This document shows positions 11,524-20,211 of a stretch of DNA of 64,000 nucleotides, piece after piece (position 1 is the first letter of the stretch; every line of letters starts with the position of its first letter). This stretch comes from Microbacterium pumilum (GTDB lineage: Bacteria; Actinomycetota; Actinomycetes; Actinomycetales; Microbacteriaceae), in NCBI RefSeq assembly GCF_039530225.1, contig NZ_BAAAOH010000001.1, forward strand, positions 1,116,001 through 1,180,000. The letters are read 5' to 3'. A model generated the notes under the pieces. The model ran no database searches. It had not been told where the DNA came from and was given only the letters and a program-made list of their open reading frames with translations. Made by a program: the position numbers and the translations under genes.

Positions 11524-12014
11524 AACGCACCGGGGCCGGCATCCTTCTCATCTCGGCGGCGCTCGGTGTCGCCGCCGGGTTCTTGTTCGACCAGGTGCTC
11601 ACCTCGACCGGCCGACCGACCTTCACCCCCGCCGTGACTCTGCCGATCCTGCTCGTACTGCTCGGTGGGATCGTGATCGCGCTCGCCGTGCCCATCCGTC
11701 GCGCCACGCGCGGTCCGAAGGGCGCGCCGGTCAATCCGTTCCGCGCGCTGCGGATCGCGATGCTCGCGAAGGCGTCGAGCATCGTCGGTGCTGCGATCGG
11801 GGGTGCGGGGCTCGGACTCCTGCTGTTCCTGCTGACCCGCCCCGTCGCCCCGTCGGTAGGCTCGATGGGCACCATCATCGCGACAGCGGTGTGCGGGGCG
11901 CTGCTCGTCGCCGCAGGTCTTGTCGCCGAACAGCTGTGCACGATCCGGAAGGACGACGATGACGAACACCCCGGGGATGATCCCGGACTCCGGCCAAGCC
12001 CCCACGACCACTGA
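11520..12014 (+). CDS. DUF3180 family membrane protein
   Basis: A 164-residue protein with four predicted transmembrane segments (about residues 5-25, 40-58, 82-105 and 115-135) and a short acidic, His/Pro-containing cytoplasmic tail. It matches the actinobacterial DUF3180 family, habitually found straight after folK; its function is not established. The GTG at 11520 overlaps the folK stop, which fixes the start; an upstream ATG at 11322 is in folK coding sequence. Confidence 0.85.
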   Translation: MKRTGAGILLISAALGVAAGFLFDQVLTSTGRPTFTPAVTLPILLVLLGGIVIALAVPIRRATRGPKGAPVNPFRALRIAMLAKASSIVGAAIGGAGLGLLLFLLTRPVAPSVGSMGTIIATAVCGALLVAAGLVAEQLCTIRKDDDDEHPGDDPGLRPSPHDH

Positions 12015-12546
12015 GGGAACCCTGGACGCCGGGACGTACGACCGGCTCGTCGAGCCGCGGTCCGAGAACCGCCTCGCGATCGAGCCCGGCGAGTGGCACC
12101 AGATCTCGCGCAAGTACGTGTGGGTGCAGCTGATCTCCACCGGATCTTTCTTCCTCGTCGTCGTCGCCGCCACGCTGGTGCTCACCCTCGGCTTCCACCA
12201 GATGTGGGCCTGGATTCCGGGAGGGATCTTGACGGTGATCCTGGCCTGGACACTCGCGATCCTGCCGCGCCAGGCGCGCGCGATCGGGTATCGGCTGCGT
12301 GACGACGACCTCGTCTTCCGCCGCGGCATCCTGTGGCAGCGTCTCGTCGCGGTGCCGTACGGCCGGATGCAGCTCGTCGACATCACGCACGGGCCGCTCG
12401 ACCGCGGCTTCGGGATCGCGCAGCTCAAGTTCGTCACCGCGGCTGCCGCGACCGGCGTCACGATCCCCGGCCTCGAGCAGAAGACGGCCGAGACCCTCCG
12501 TGATCAGCTCGTCGCCGTCGCGGAGAGTCGCCGCACGGGCCTATGA
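11959..12546 (+). CDS. PH-domain (YdbS-like) membrane protein
   Basis: A 195-residue protein with two adjacent transmembrane helices (about residues 55-95) followed by a bacterial PH domain (bPH2) beginning YRLRDDDLVFRRGILWQRLVAVPYGRMQLVDI. It is the smaller member of a YdbS/YdbT-type pair. In Bacillus these proteins have been linked to resistance to peptides, but no role can be assigned here. ATG 11959 has an AAGGACGA site and lies inside the DUF3180 end. Overlaps the next gene by four bases. Confidence 0.85.
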   Translation: MTNTPGMIPDSGQAPTTTEGTLDAGTYDRLVEPRSENRLAIEPGEWHQISRKYVWVQLISTGSFFLVVVAATLVLTLGFHQMWAWIPGGILTVILAWTLAILPRQARAIGYRLRDDDLVFRRGILWQRLVAVPYGRMQLVDITHGPLDRGFGIAQLKFVTAAAATGVTIPGLEQKTAETLRDQLVAVAESRRTGL

Positions 12547-14348
12547 CCGATCCGCTCCCCCCGCAGGGCACGCCGCTGGACCCGGGCGCGCCGGCCGTTT
12601 CGACGACCGAGCACGCCTCCCCGCCGCAGAACCTGGTGCGCTCGCCGCTCAGCGACGGTGAATGGCACCGACTTCACCCTCTCACGCCGCTGCTGCGCGG
12701 CGGGCTGGTGCTGCTCATCATCTTCGGGCTCGTCGTCTCGAACCTGCGCGACCGCCTGCTCTACCTCTTCATCCCGTCGCTCGCGCCCGACATCCCCGCC
12801 GACGAGCTGGAGGAGTGGGAGGGCACCGGCGACCCGATCGACTTCATCATCGTCAACAACCTGTACATCGTCGCGATTCTGGCGGTGCTCGCCATACTGC
12901 TCGTGCTCATCGCGATCTTCTACATGTCCTGGCGGTTCCACACGTTCCGCATCACCGGAGACGACGTCGAGGTGCGAAGCGGCATCCTGTTCCGCACGCA
13001 GCGCCGTGCGCCCCTCGACCGCGTGCAGGGGGTGAACCTCACGCGGCCGATGATCGCGCGCCTGCTGGGCATGGCGAAGCTCGAGGTGGTCGGTGCGGGC
13101 ACCGACGCCAACGTCAAGCTCGAGTACCTCTCGACCCCCAATGCCGAAGCGGTGCGGGCCGACATCCTGCGCCTCGCATCGGGCCGACGACTTGCGGAGG
13201 CCGCCGCGCGCGCCGCCGCGCCCGGGGAGCGCACATCCCGCGTCGCAGCGCTCGGCCAGACGGTGAGCCGGGGGATCAACGGCCTGATCGAGGGCGATGA
13301 GGCGCCGGTCGACGTACCCGAATCGGTCGTGCACATCCCCGTTGTGAGGCTCGTGGTCTCGCACATCATCAGCCCCGGAACGGTCTTCCTGCTGGTGGCG
13401 CTGATCGGCGTCATCATCGGGGTGTCGCAGGGGGTGACCTGGCTCCTTTTCGCGTTCATCCCCGCGCTGATCGGCTTCGGCGCGTACTGGGTGCGCTCGA
13501 TCCTCCGATCTCTGCGGTACTCGATCGCTCCCACCCCGGACGGGGTGCGGATCACGTTCGGGCTGCTGACGACGGTGACCGAGGTCGTGCCGCCTGGTCG
13601 TGTGCACGCCGTCGAGATCGCGCAGCCGATCCTGTGGCGACCCGCAGGATGGTGGTCGATCCGCATCAACCGGCTGAGCGGCCGGAACGCGAACGACACG
13701 AACCGCGACCAGTTCACCACGGCCCTTCCCGTCGGCACAGCAGCCGACGTGGAACGGGTGCTTCGGCTGCTGCTGCCCGCGGTGCCGGACGCCGAGTGGC
13801 CCCTCATCGTGCAGGAGGGGATGTTCGGGCCATCCGAGACGGACACCTTCACCACGACTCCGAAGCGAGCGTGGTTCCTCCGCCCGCTGTCGTGGCGCCG
13901 CAACGGCTTCCGCCTCGCCGAGGACGTGCTGCTCCTGCGGCGCGGGCTCATCTGGCGCAAGCTCTCGGTGCTGCCTCTCGCGCGCCTGCAGAGCTTCGCC
14001 GTGCATCAGGGTCCGGTCGACCGGATCCTGCGCATCGCCTCCGGGCACGGCCATGTCGTCGTCGGCCCGGTCTGGACTCAGCTCTCCGCGATCGACCGCG
14101 TCGAGGCGCTGAAGCTTTTCGCCGACGTCGCGCGCGGCACAGTCCGCGCCTCCTCGGGCGACCGATCGCACCGCTGGGCTGCGGATGCGGTCAGTGCTGG
14201 GGCTGGTGACGCCGGCGCGCCGGGTGCGGCGGATGGCGACCCCGGCATGGGGGGTGCTGCGGGCCTCGACGACGCCGACGTGCCGGAGCCCACAACGGAC
14301 GTCGACGATGCGGTGTCGTCGAGTGCCGCGTCGGAGCGCCCGTCGTGA
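12543..14348 (+). CDS. PH-domain (YdbT-like) membrane protein
   Basis: A 601-residue protein with repeated units of paired transmembrane helices plus bPH2 domain: helices near residues 55-75 and 105-125 then a PH domain (RITGDDVEVRSGILFRTQRRAPLDRVQGVNL), a second helical pair near 280-320, and further PH copies to about residue 510. The C-terminal 90 residues are Ala/Gly/Asp-rich and probably disordered. It forms a pair with the preceding YdbS-like gene, overlapping it by four bases. Confidence 0.84.
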   Translation: MTDPLPPQGTPLDPGAPAVSTTEHASPPQNLVRSPLSDGEWHRLHPLTPLLRGGLVLLIIFGLVVSNLRDRLLYLFIPSLAPDIPADELEEWEGTGDPIDFIIVNNLYIVAILAVLAILLVLIAIFYMSWRFHTFRITGDDVEVRSGILFRTQRRAPLDRVQGVNLTRPMIARLLGMAKLEVVGAGTDANVKLEYLSTPNAEAVRADILRLASGRRLAEAAARAAAPGERTSRVAALGQTVSRGINGLIEGDEAPVDVPESVVHIPVVRLVVSHIISPGTVFLLVALIGVIIGVSQGVTWLLFAFIPALIGFGAYWVRSILRSLRYSIAPTPDGVRITFGLLTTVTEVVPPGRVHAVEIAQPILWRPAGWWSIRINRLSGRNANDTNRDQFTTALPVGTAADVERVLRLLLPAVPDAEWPLIVQEGMFGPSETDTFTTTPKRAWFLRPLSWRRNGFRLAEDVLLLRRGLIWRKLSVLPLARLQSFAVHQGPVDRILRIASGHGHVVVGPVWTQLSAIDRVEALKLFADVARGTVRASSGDRSHRWAADAVSAGAGDAGAPGAADGDPGMGGAAGLDDADVPEPTTDVDDAVSSSAASERPS

Positions 14349-15058
14349 CCCGGGACGGCCGCCTCGGAGTGGGCATCATCGGAGCGGGCCGGGTCGGACC
14401 GGTGCTCGGCTCGGCGCTCGCCGGCGCGGGTCATGCGCTCGTCGGCATCACGCACGGCTCGGATGACGCGCGGGTGGAGGCCATGCTGCCGGGCGTTCCG
14501 CTGTTGGACGCCATCGAGGTGATCCGCCGGAGCGAGCTCGTCATCGTCGCCGTCCCGCACGATCAGCTCGCCGGACTCGTCAGCGGTCTGGCCGACATCG
14601 GAGCCTGGCAGCCCGGACAGCTCGTACTGCACACCGACCCCGCGTTCGGCACCGACATCCTGGCCCCCGCGGTTGCGAAGGGTGCGATTCCGCTGGCTGT
14701 GCACCCCGCGATCGCGTTCACCGGCACATCGATCGACCGGCGGCAGCTGGCGACCGCCTATGCCGCCGTGACGGCTCCCGCACCGGTGCTGCCGATCGCG
14801 CAGGCCCTCGCCGTCGAGCTCGGCTGCGAGCCGGTCGTCGTGGCCGAGGAGGACCGGGCGGCGTACGCCGAGGCGATATCGACCGCGACCGAATTCTCCC
14901 GCTCCATCGTCGGCCAGGCCGTGGCCCTGCTGCGCCAGGCCGGTGTGCCCAACCCGGGCGCATATCTGTCGGCGCTCGCGCATTCCACGATCGACCACGC
15001 GCTCGCCGATCCGGGTTTCGGTCTCGGGGGCGCGCCCACCGCTACGATCGACGGATGA
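14345..15058 (+). CDS. Rossmann-fold protein with DUF2520 domain
   Basis: A 237-residue NAD(P)-binding protein. The N-terminus VGIIGAGRVGPVLGSALAGAGH is a glycine-rich dinucleotide site, and the C-terminal half is the helical DUF2520 domain. The family is predicted to be dehydrogenase- or reductase-like and is a constant neighbour of panC in actinobacteria, which hints at a role near pantothenate synthesis, but this is association only. Both ends overlap neighbours by four bases. Confidence 0.85.
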   Translation: MTRDGRLGVGIIGAGRVGPVLGSALAGAGHALVGITHGSDDARVEAMLPGVPLLDAIEVIRRSELVIVAVPHDQLAGLVSGLADIGAWQPGQLVLHTDPAFGTDILAPAVAKGAIPLAVHPAIAFTGTSIDRRQLATAYAAVTAPAPVLPIAQALAVELGCEPVVVAEEDRAAYAEAISTATEFSRSIVGQAVALLRQAGVPNPGAYLSALAHSTIDHALADPGFGLGGAPTATIDG

Positions 15059-15903
15059 TCAGCACCATCGACGGGCTGCGCACCCGACTGGCCGAGGCCA
15101 GAGCCGCAGCGCCGGACGGCGCCAGGATCGCGCTCATCTCCACCATCGGCGCCCTCCACGACGGCCACATCGACCTCGTCCATCGCGCGCGGGAGGTGGC
15201 CGACATCGTGGTGGTCTCGGTCTTCGTGAATCCGCTTCGGTTCGCGAACTCCGCCCAGTTCGAGGCGTATCCGCGGACGCCCGACGATGACCAGCAGTTG
15301 CTGGCATCCCTTGGAGTGGACGTGATCTTCGCGCCGGCGACCGACGAACTGCTCCCGAACGGGTCGAGCACGACGAAGGTGAGCGCCGGCGATCTCGGCC
15401 TGCGCTATGAAGGCCGATCGCGACCCTTCTACTTCGACGGCCTGCTCACGGTCGAGGCGAAGCTGCTGAATCTCGTCAAACCCGATGTAGCGGTCTACGG
15501 TGAGCGCGATCGGCAGCGCATCTTCCTCGTCAAGCGGATGATCCGAGACCTGTACTTCGACGTCGAGGTGGTCACGGTCGAAACGGTGCGCGGCGACGAC
15601 GGCTTGCCGGTATCGACGCGCGTCGGAATGCTCGAGGCTCGCGATCTCGCTGCCGCGGCCAAGCTTTCTGCCGCGCTCGATGCGGCGGCCTCGAATGCCG
15701 ACCGGGGGGTCGATGCCTGCACCGCAGCAGCGCAGTCGTCGCTCATGGGCGAGGAGCGCATCCGGCTCGAGTATTTGAGCGTCGTCGACCCGGAGACCTT
15801 CCTGCCCGTAGACGAAGGTCACCGCGGACCCGCGTTCGCACTCATCGCTGCAACGGTGGCGGGTCATCGGTTCATCGACAACGCCGAGATCTACATCGGC
15901 TGA
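15055..15903 (+). CDS. panC: Pantoate--beta-alanine ligase-like protein with altered active site
   Basis: A 282-residue member of the pantothenate synthetase family, which condenses pantoate and beta-alanine with ATP. The HDGH motif (residues 35-38) is kept. Other family positions differ: the usual NPxQF is NPLRF (R62), the lysine of GxKDxQQ is R151 in GERDRQR, GHF is FYF, and SSRN is STRV. It may be a divergent PanC lineage or a paralogue with another acid or amine substrate. No panB or panD is in the window. It overlaps the DUF2520 gene by four bases, as authentic actinobacterial panC usually does. Confidence 0.8.
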   Translation: MISTIDGLRTRLAEARAAAPDGARIALISTIGALHDGHIDLVHRAREVADIVVVSVFVNPLRFANSAQFEAYPRTPDDDQQLLASLGVDVIFAPATDELLPNGSSTTKVSAGDLGLRYEGRSRPFYFDGLLTVEAKLLNLVKPDVAVYGERDRQRIFLVKRMIRDLYFDVEVVTVETVRGDDGLPVSTRVGMLEARDLAAAAKLSAALDAAASNADRGVDACTAAAQSSLMGEERIRLEYLSVVDPETFLPVDEGHRGPAFALIAATVAGHRFIDNAEIYIG

Positions 15904-15913
15904 CGGAGGCGAC

Positions 15914-16696
15914 GTGCGCATCACTCGAATCGGCGGACCCACCGTCCTCATCGAGTGGATGGGCTGGCGCATCCTCACCGATCCGACGTTCGATGCGCCC
16001 GGCCGCACGTATTCGTTCGGGCTCGGAACGAGCTCGCGCAAGACCGCCGGACCGGCGATTCAGCTCGATGAGGTGGGTGACGTCGACATCGTGCTGCTCA
16101 GCCACCACCAGCACGCCGACAACCTCGACGACGCCGGCCGCGCCGGCCTCTCCCGCGCGTCAACCGTGGTGACCACCGTCGCGGGTGCGAAAGCGCTCGG
16201 GCACCCTCACGCTCGCGGGCTCGAGTCTGGGGCCAAGACGCTAATGATCGACTCCGGCAGGCCGACAATCACCGTCGTCGCGACACCCTGCCGGCACGGT
16301 CCGCCGCTTACGCGCCCGATCGTGGGGCCGGCGACCGGCTTCGCGCTGACGCTCGAGGGTGCGGATCGTCCGGGTCTCTGGGTCACCGGCGACACCGTGC
16401 TCTACGGCGGGCTGCGTCGCGCCGCCGCAGGCCTCGAGCCGGACGTCGCGATCGTCAATATCGGTGCGGTGAAGTTCCCGCTCACGGGTCCGCTCGCATA
16501 CACGATGGATGCCGCGGCCGCCGTCGAGCTCATCGAGCTCGCTGCGCCCGGAATCGTCGTGCCCGCACACGTCGAGGGCTGGAGCCACTTCACCGAGCAG
16601 GAGGAGGCCGCAGCAGCGGTCTTCGCCGGGGCTCCGGCCGCGGTGCGCGAGCGGATCCGATGGCTGCCCCTCGGCGACCCGGTCGACGTGATGTGA
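15914..16696 (+). CDS. Metallo-beta-lactamase-fold hydrolase (UlaG-like)
   Basis: A 260-residue protein with the beta-lactamase-fold layout: N-terminal strand pair RITRIGGPTVLIEWMGWRIL, then LLSHHQHADNLDDAG, a variant of HxHxDH in which the last histidine is replaced by Asn, then a VTGDTVLYGG strand and a C-terminal VPAHVEGWSHF histidine. This resembles the UlaG/YtxM branch of metal-dependent hydrolases. Substrate unknown. GTG 15914 follows panC by ten bases with a GGAGG site, so it is probably in the same operon. Confidence 0.8.
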   Translation: MRITRIGGPTVLIEWMGWRILTDPTFDAPGRTYSFGLGTSSRKTAGPAIQLDEVGDVDIVLLSHHQHADNLDDAGRAGLSRASTVVTTVAGAKALGHPHARGLESGAKTLMIDSGRPTITVVATPCRHGPPLTRPIVGPATGFALTLEGADRPGLWVTGDTVLYGGLRRAAAGLEPDVAIVNIGAVKFPLTGPLAYTMDAAAAVELIELAAPGIVVPAHVEGWSHFTEQEEAAAAVFAGAPAAVRERIRWLPLGDPVDVM

Positions 16697-17043
16697 CGGC
16701 CCTGCCGTCGGGTTGGTCGATGTGGTCGGTTTGCGGTCGGCCGCTGAGCTCGTCGAAGCGTCCGGCGCCCCGTCCGTTTGCGGGCCATGGTCCCAGTGGG
16801 CGCGGCAAATCCGAAAGTTTCGGCGTTCCCCTCTTTTCCCATTGAACCTCAGGCCCACACCCCTCCGGGGCGCCTGTGAGCGGGAAGTTCATCAGCGTGT
16901 ACGGCAAATGTCTGCGGAAGCCCTGTCCGATGCGCCGTCGCAACCCGACACGGCTGGCGCGGAGCAGCGTCGCCGCTGTACGCAGGGGACGCACGCGGTC
17001 CCGTCGATAGACTTGGGCCCGACTTTGCAAGGAGCCCCGCCCG
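16697..17043. other. Intergenic region upstream of lysS; degenerate repeat only
   Basis: This 347-base stretch holds no convincing gene. It contains a degenerate copy of the dispersed repeat (CTGAGCTCGTCGAAGCG at about 16,744-16,760) and, at its right end, the AAGGAG ribosome site of lysS at about 17,029. No tRNA, riboswitch or strong terminator hairpin was recognised. Confidence 0.5.
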
Positions 17044-18555
17044 ATGACCGACACGCCTGCCCCCGAGCCGACCGACGACGAGATATTCGAGCAGAAGGCG
17101 GTGCGCCTCGCCAAGCGTGACCGGCTGAATGCCGGGCGAGCAGATGCCGCCGGCGGCGCGTACCCCGTCACCCTTCCCATCACCCACACCATTCCCGACC
17201 TGCGCCACAGGTTCGGCGACCTCGATGCCGGTGCGGAGACGGGCGAGACGGCTGCGGTGGCCGGCCGGGTGGTCTTCAGCCGCAACACCGGCAAGCTCTG
17301 CTTCGCGACACTGCAGTCCGGTGACGGCAGCCGCATTCAGGCGATGGTGTCGCTTGCCTCAGTCGGCGAGGAGTCGCTGCAGGAGTGGAAAGAGCTCGTC
17401 GATCTGGGTGACCACGTCTTCGTCGAGGGCGAGGTCATCTCGAGCCGCCGAGGAGAGCTGTCGATCATGGTGACCGACTGGGCGGTCGCGGCCAAGGCGC
17501 TTCTTCCGCTGCCCAACATGTACGCCGAGTTGAGCGAAGAGACCCGGGTGCGCAGTCGCTACCTCGACCTCATCGTTCGCGACCGCGCCCGCGAGACGGT
17601 CGTCGCGCGGGCCAAGGTCAACGCCAGCTTGCGCGAGACCTTCGCCTCGCGAGGATTCCTCGAGGTCGAGACGCCGATGCTGCAGGTGCAGCACGGCGGA
17701 GCATCCGCTCGCCCCTTCATCACGAACTCGAACGCGTTCGACGCCGACCTGTACCTGCGCATCGCGCCCGAGCTCTTCCTCAAGCGCGCCGTCGTGGGCG
17801 GCATCGATCGCGTGTTCGAGATCAATCGCAACTTCCGCAACGAGGGCGCCGACTCCACGCATAGTCCTGAGTTCGCGATGCTCGAGGCGTATCAGGCCTA
17901 CAGCGACTACAACGGGATCGCCGACCTGACCCAGGAGCTCATCCAGAACGCCGCCATCGCAGTCGCGGGCTCGACCGTCGTCACGTGGGCCGACGGCACG
18001 GAGTACGACCTCGGCGGGCAGTGGGATCGGCTGTCGATGTACGACTCGCTGTCGGAGGCCTCGGGTCACGCCGTGAGCCCGCAGACATCCCTCGACGATC
18101 TGTTGGCGCTCGCGGCCGAGGCCGGTGTCGAAGCACCGGCCCACGCGACCCCCGGCAAGCTCGTCGAAGAGCTCTGGGAGCACTACGTCAAGAGTGGGCT
18201 GACGCGGCCGACCTTCGTGATGGACTTCCCCCTCGACACGAGCCCGCTCGTGCGCGAGCACCGCACGATCGAAGGCGCCGTCGAGAAGTGGGATCTCTAC
18301 GTGCGCGGCTTCGAGCTCGCGACCGGGTACTCCGAGCTGGTCGATCCCGTCATTCAGCGCGAGCGCTTCACGGAGCAGGCGAAGCTCGCCGCTCGGGGTG
18401 ACCTCGAGGCGATGCGCATCGACGAGGAATTCCTGCGTGCGCTCGAATACGGCATGCCCCCCTCGGGCGGCATGGGCATGGGAATCGACCGCCTCCTCAT
18501 GGCGATCACCGGCCTCGGCATCCGCGAGACGATTCTCTTCCCTCTCGTCAAGTAG
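17044..18555 (+). CDS. lysS: Lysyl-tRNA synthetase, class II
   Basis: A 503-residue enzyme charging tRNA-Lys. An OB-fold anticodon-binding domain fills about residues 60-165. The class II catalytic domain follows with motif 2 FEINRNFRNEGADSTHSPEF and motif 3 GMGMGIDRLLM near the C-terminus. Start ATG 17044 has a good AAGGAG site. Its position after the pan block matches other actinobacteria, but lsr2, often next to lysS and clpC in mycobacteria, is not visible here. Confidence 0.97.
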   Translation: MTDTPAPEPTDDEIFEQKAVRLAKRDRLNAGRADAAGGAYPVTLPITHTIPDLRHRFGDLDAGAETGETAAVAGRVVFSRNTGKLCFATLQSGDGSRIQAMVSLASVGEESLQEWKELVDLGDHVFVEGEVISSRRGELSIMVTDWAVAAKALLPLPNMYAELSEETRVRSRYLDLIVRDRARETVVARAKVNASLRETFASRGFLEVETPMLQVQHGGASARPFITNSNAFDADLYLRIAPELFLKRAVVGGIDRVFEINRNFRNEGADSTHSPEFAMLEAYQAYSDYNGIADLTQELIQNAAIAVAGSTVVTWADGTEYDLGGQWDRLSMYDSLSEASGHAVSPQTSLDDLLALAAEAGVEAPAHATPGKLVEELWEHYVKSGLTRPTFVMDFPLDTSPLVREHRTIEGAVEKWDLYVRGFELATGYSELVDPVIQRERFTEQAKLAARGDLEAMRIDEEFLRALEYGMPPSGGMGMGIDRLLMAITGLGIRETILFPLVK

Positions 18556-18593
18556 CCTCACCGCGAGCGCGGCCGCCCCGAAATCCCCGGGCT

Positions 18594-19832
18594 TCAGCTC
18601 CGGCGCTTCGATCGCGGCGGCCGCTGGAAGGCCCAGTCCGGCAGATGCCCGGCGTGCACGAACGAACGCACGATCTCGGCGAGCCCGTGCTCGGGCTCGA
18701 TCGTGCAGGCTTCGAGCGCATAGAGCTCCGCGTGCGTCGAGCGCCCCAGCGCCCAGGCCAGCCATGCGCAGGTCGCCAGCGCACCGGCCCGCTCGCCACG
18801 CGGTGCGCCCGCCGCCACCCGCCGGGCGAGCCCGAGCGCGGCGGACAGGCGATCGGGATCGGGCTGCGCACCCTCTCCCCACATGTGCATCGCGAGGTGC
18901 GCCGGGTACTCCTCGCCGGCCTCCCACCGCAGCTGCGCGTCGAGCGCCTCGTCGCCGGCTGCCAGGCCTCCGCACCACTGGACAAGCGCGATGTCACGCA
19001 TCGCGGGCCGGGCGAGGCACCACGCGATCGACGCTGCGTCGTACGGCTCGAGGGCGTCGATGTCCCACGCCAGGGCGGCCTCGAAGAGCGTCGGCAGGTC
19101 ATCGAGCACGCACACCGCGGCCAACGCGCGCGGGTCGATGCGGCGCGAGTCGTCCGGGGCAGCTGGAACGTCAGTGGCGGCGGATGCCGCCGCCCCATCG
19201 ACATCGATGCCGGCATCGGCCGCCGCGCCGACATCCTCGCGATCGTCGCCGTTGGAATCGGGGCCGCACAGCAGCGCCACCGCATCGTGGAGGCTCGCGA
19301 GCGCCCGAGCAACCCTCTCCCGCTCGGCGAGATCGACGGAGGGAAGCGTCGCACCCGTCGTCTGGTCGCCCGCCGGATCGGGAAGCGACCCCACCGGAGC
19401 GGCGCCGTCGCCGAGTTCGGCCAGCGCTCGCCCTGCCGGAGGGCACTCCGCATCGAGGTACGAGCCCCACCCATCCCCCGCGACGCACAGTCCGTCCACC
19501 ACGCGCATGCCGCAGGCGTGGGCTCGGGTCTCGAGAGCGGCGGAGAGGTCGCGGTGCGGCATCCCTTCGGCATCCGCGAACCGTGCGTCGGTGTAGACGA
19601 CCGTCGTCAGGGATTCAGCCTCGGCGACGCGGCACACCATGCCGATGATCGTCGAGGCGACGCGGTCGATCGCATCGGGCTCATCGTCGGGAAGATCGAA
19701 TCGCATGGCGCCGAGACTGCGCGACCCCGCGAAGGGGATCACGACGAGGCTGCGAACCGGACGGAATCCCAGGAGGTGCGGGACGAGGGACAGGAATTCG
19801 GCCGGACTTGCGGCCTTCACGATCGTTGTCAT
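18594..19832 (-). CDS. DUF4192 domain-containing protein
   Basis: A 412-residue protein of the actinobacterial DUF4192 family, recognised from the N-terminus KAASPAEFLSLVPHLLGFRPVRSLVV and scattered Ala-rich helices. No catalytic motif is evident and no function is known. ATG 19832 is chosen because the conserved domain starts immediately after it; the frame is open 114 bases further upstream without similarity. It is convergent with lysS across 38 bases and divergent from the next small membrane gene. Confidence 0.82.
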   Translation of the reverse strand: MTTIVKAASPAEFLSLVPHLLGFRPVRSLVVIPFAGSRSLGAMRFDLPDDEPDAIDRVASTIIGMVCRVAEAESLTTVVYTDARFADAEGMPHRDLSAALETRAHACGMRVVDGLCVAGDGWGSYLDAECPPAGRALAELGDGAAPVGSLPDPAGDQTTGATLPSVDLAERERVARALASLHDAVALLCGPDSNGDDREDVGAAADAGIDVDGAAASAATDVPAAPDDSRRIDPRALAAVCVLDDLPTLFEAALAWDIDALEPYDAASIAWCLARPAMRDIALVQWCGGLAAGDEALDAQLRWEAGEEYPAHLAMHMWGEGAQPDPDRLSAALGLARRVAAGAPRGERAGALATCAWLAWALGRSTHAELYALEACTIEPEHGLAEIVRSFVHAGHLPDWAFQRPPRSKRRS

Positions 19833-19944
19833 GCGTCGAGAGTGGGTGGTCCGCGGATGCCGAAACGACGTCGGACGCAGCTGTGGACGGTGAGCACCGT
19901 CGCGCGCGGCTGGGGAGGAAGCGTGGCCGGGTATTCTGGAGCCC

Positions 19945-20151
19945 ATGGACGACTACTGGGCTGCCGTGCTGTGGTCGCTGTTGCCGACCGTCGTCGTGAG
20001 CGCCCTGTTCTTCTTCGTGCTGCGCAGCGTCATCCGCGCCGACCGCACCGAGCGCCGCGAGTATGCGCGCATCGAGGCCGAGGAGCGCGCGAAGCGGGGT
20101 CTTCCGCCGGCCCCGGCCCCGGCCGCCGCATCCTCGGCGTCTGAGCACTGA
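19945..20151 (+). CDS. Small single-pass membrane protein
   Basis: A 68-residue protein: one transmembrane helix near residues 6-26 (AVLWSLLPTVVVSALFFFVL), then a basic and acidic amphipathic helix (RADRTERREYARIEAEERA) and a Pro/Ala-rich tail. Small proteins of this design are common near actinobacterial cls or lysS, and their function is unknown. The ATG is preceded by weak ribosome-site similarity. It lies 60 bases before cls and may be cotranscribed. Confidence 0.7.
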   Translation: MDDYWAAVLWSLLPTVVVSALFFFVLRSVIRADRTERREYARIEAEERAKRGLPPAPAPAAASSASEH

Positions 20152-20211
20152 CCTCACCCCCGGCTACGCTGGGGCAGATTGCCGGCGACGGGCGGGCGGA
20201 AGGGGCGGCGC

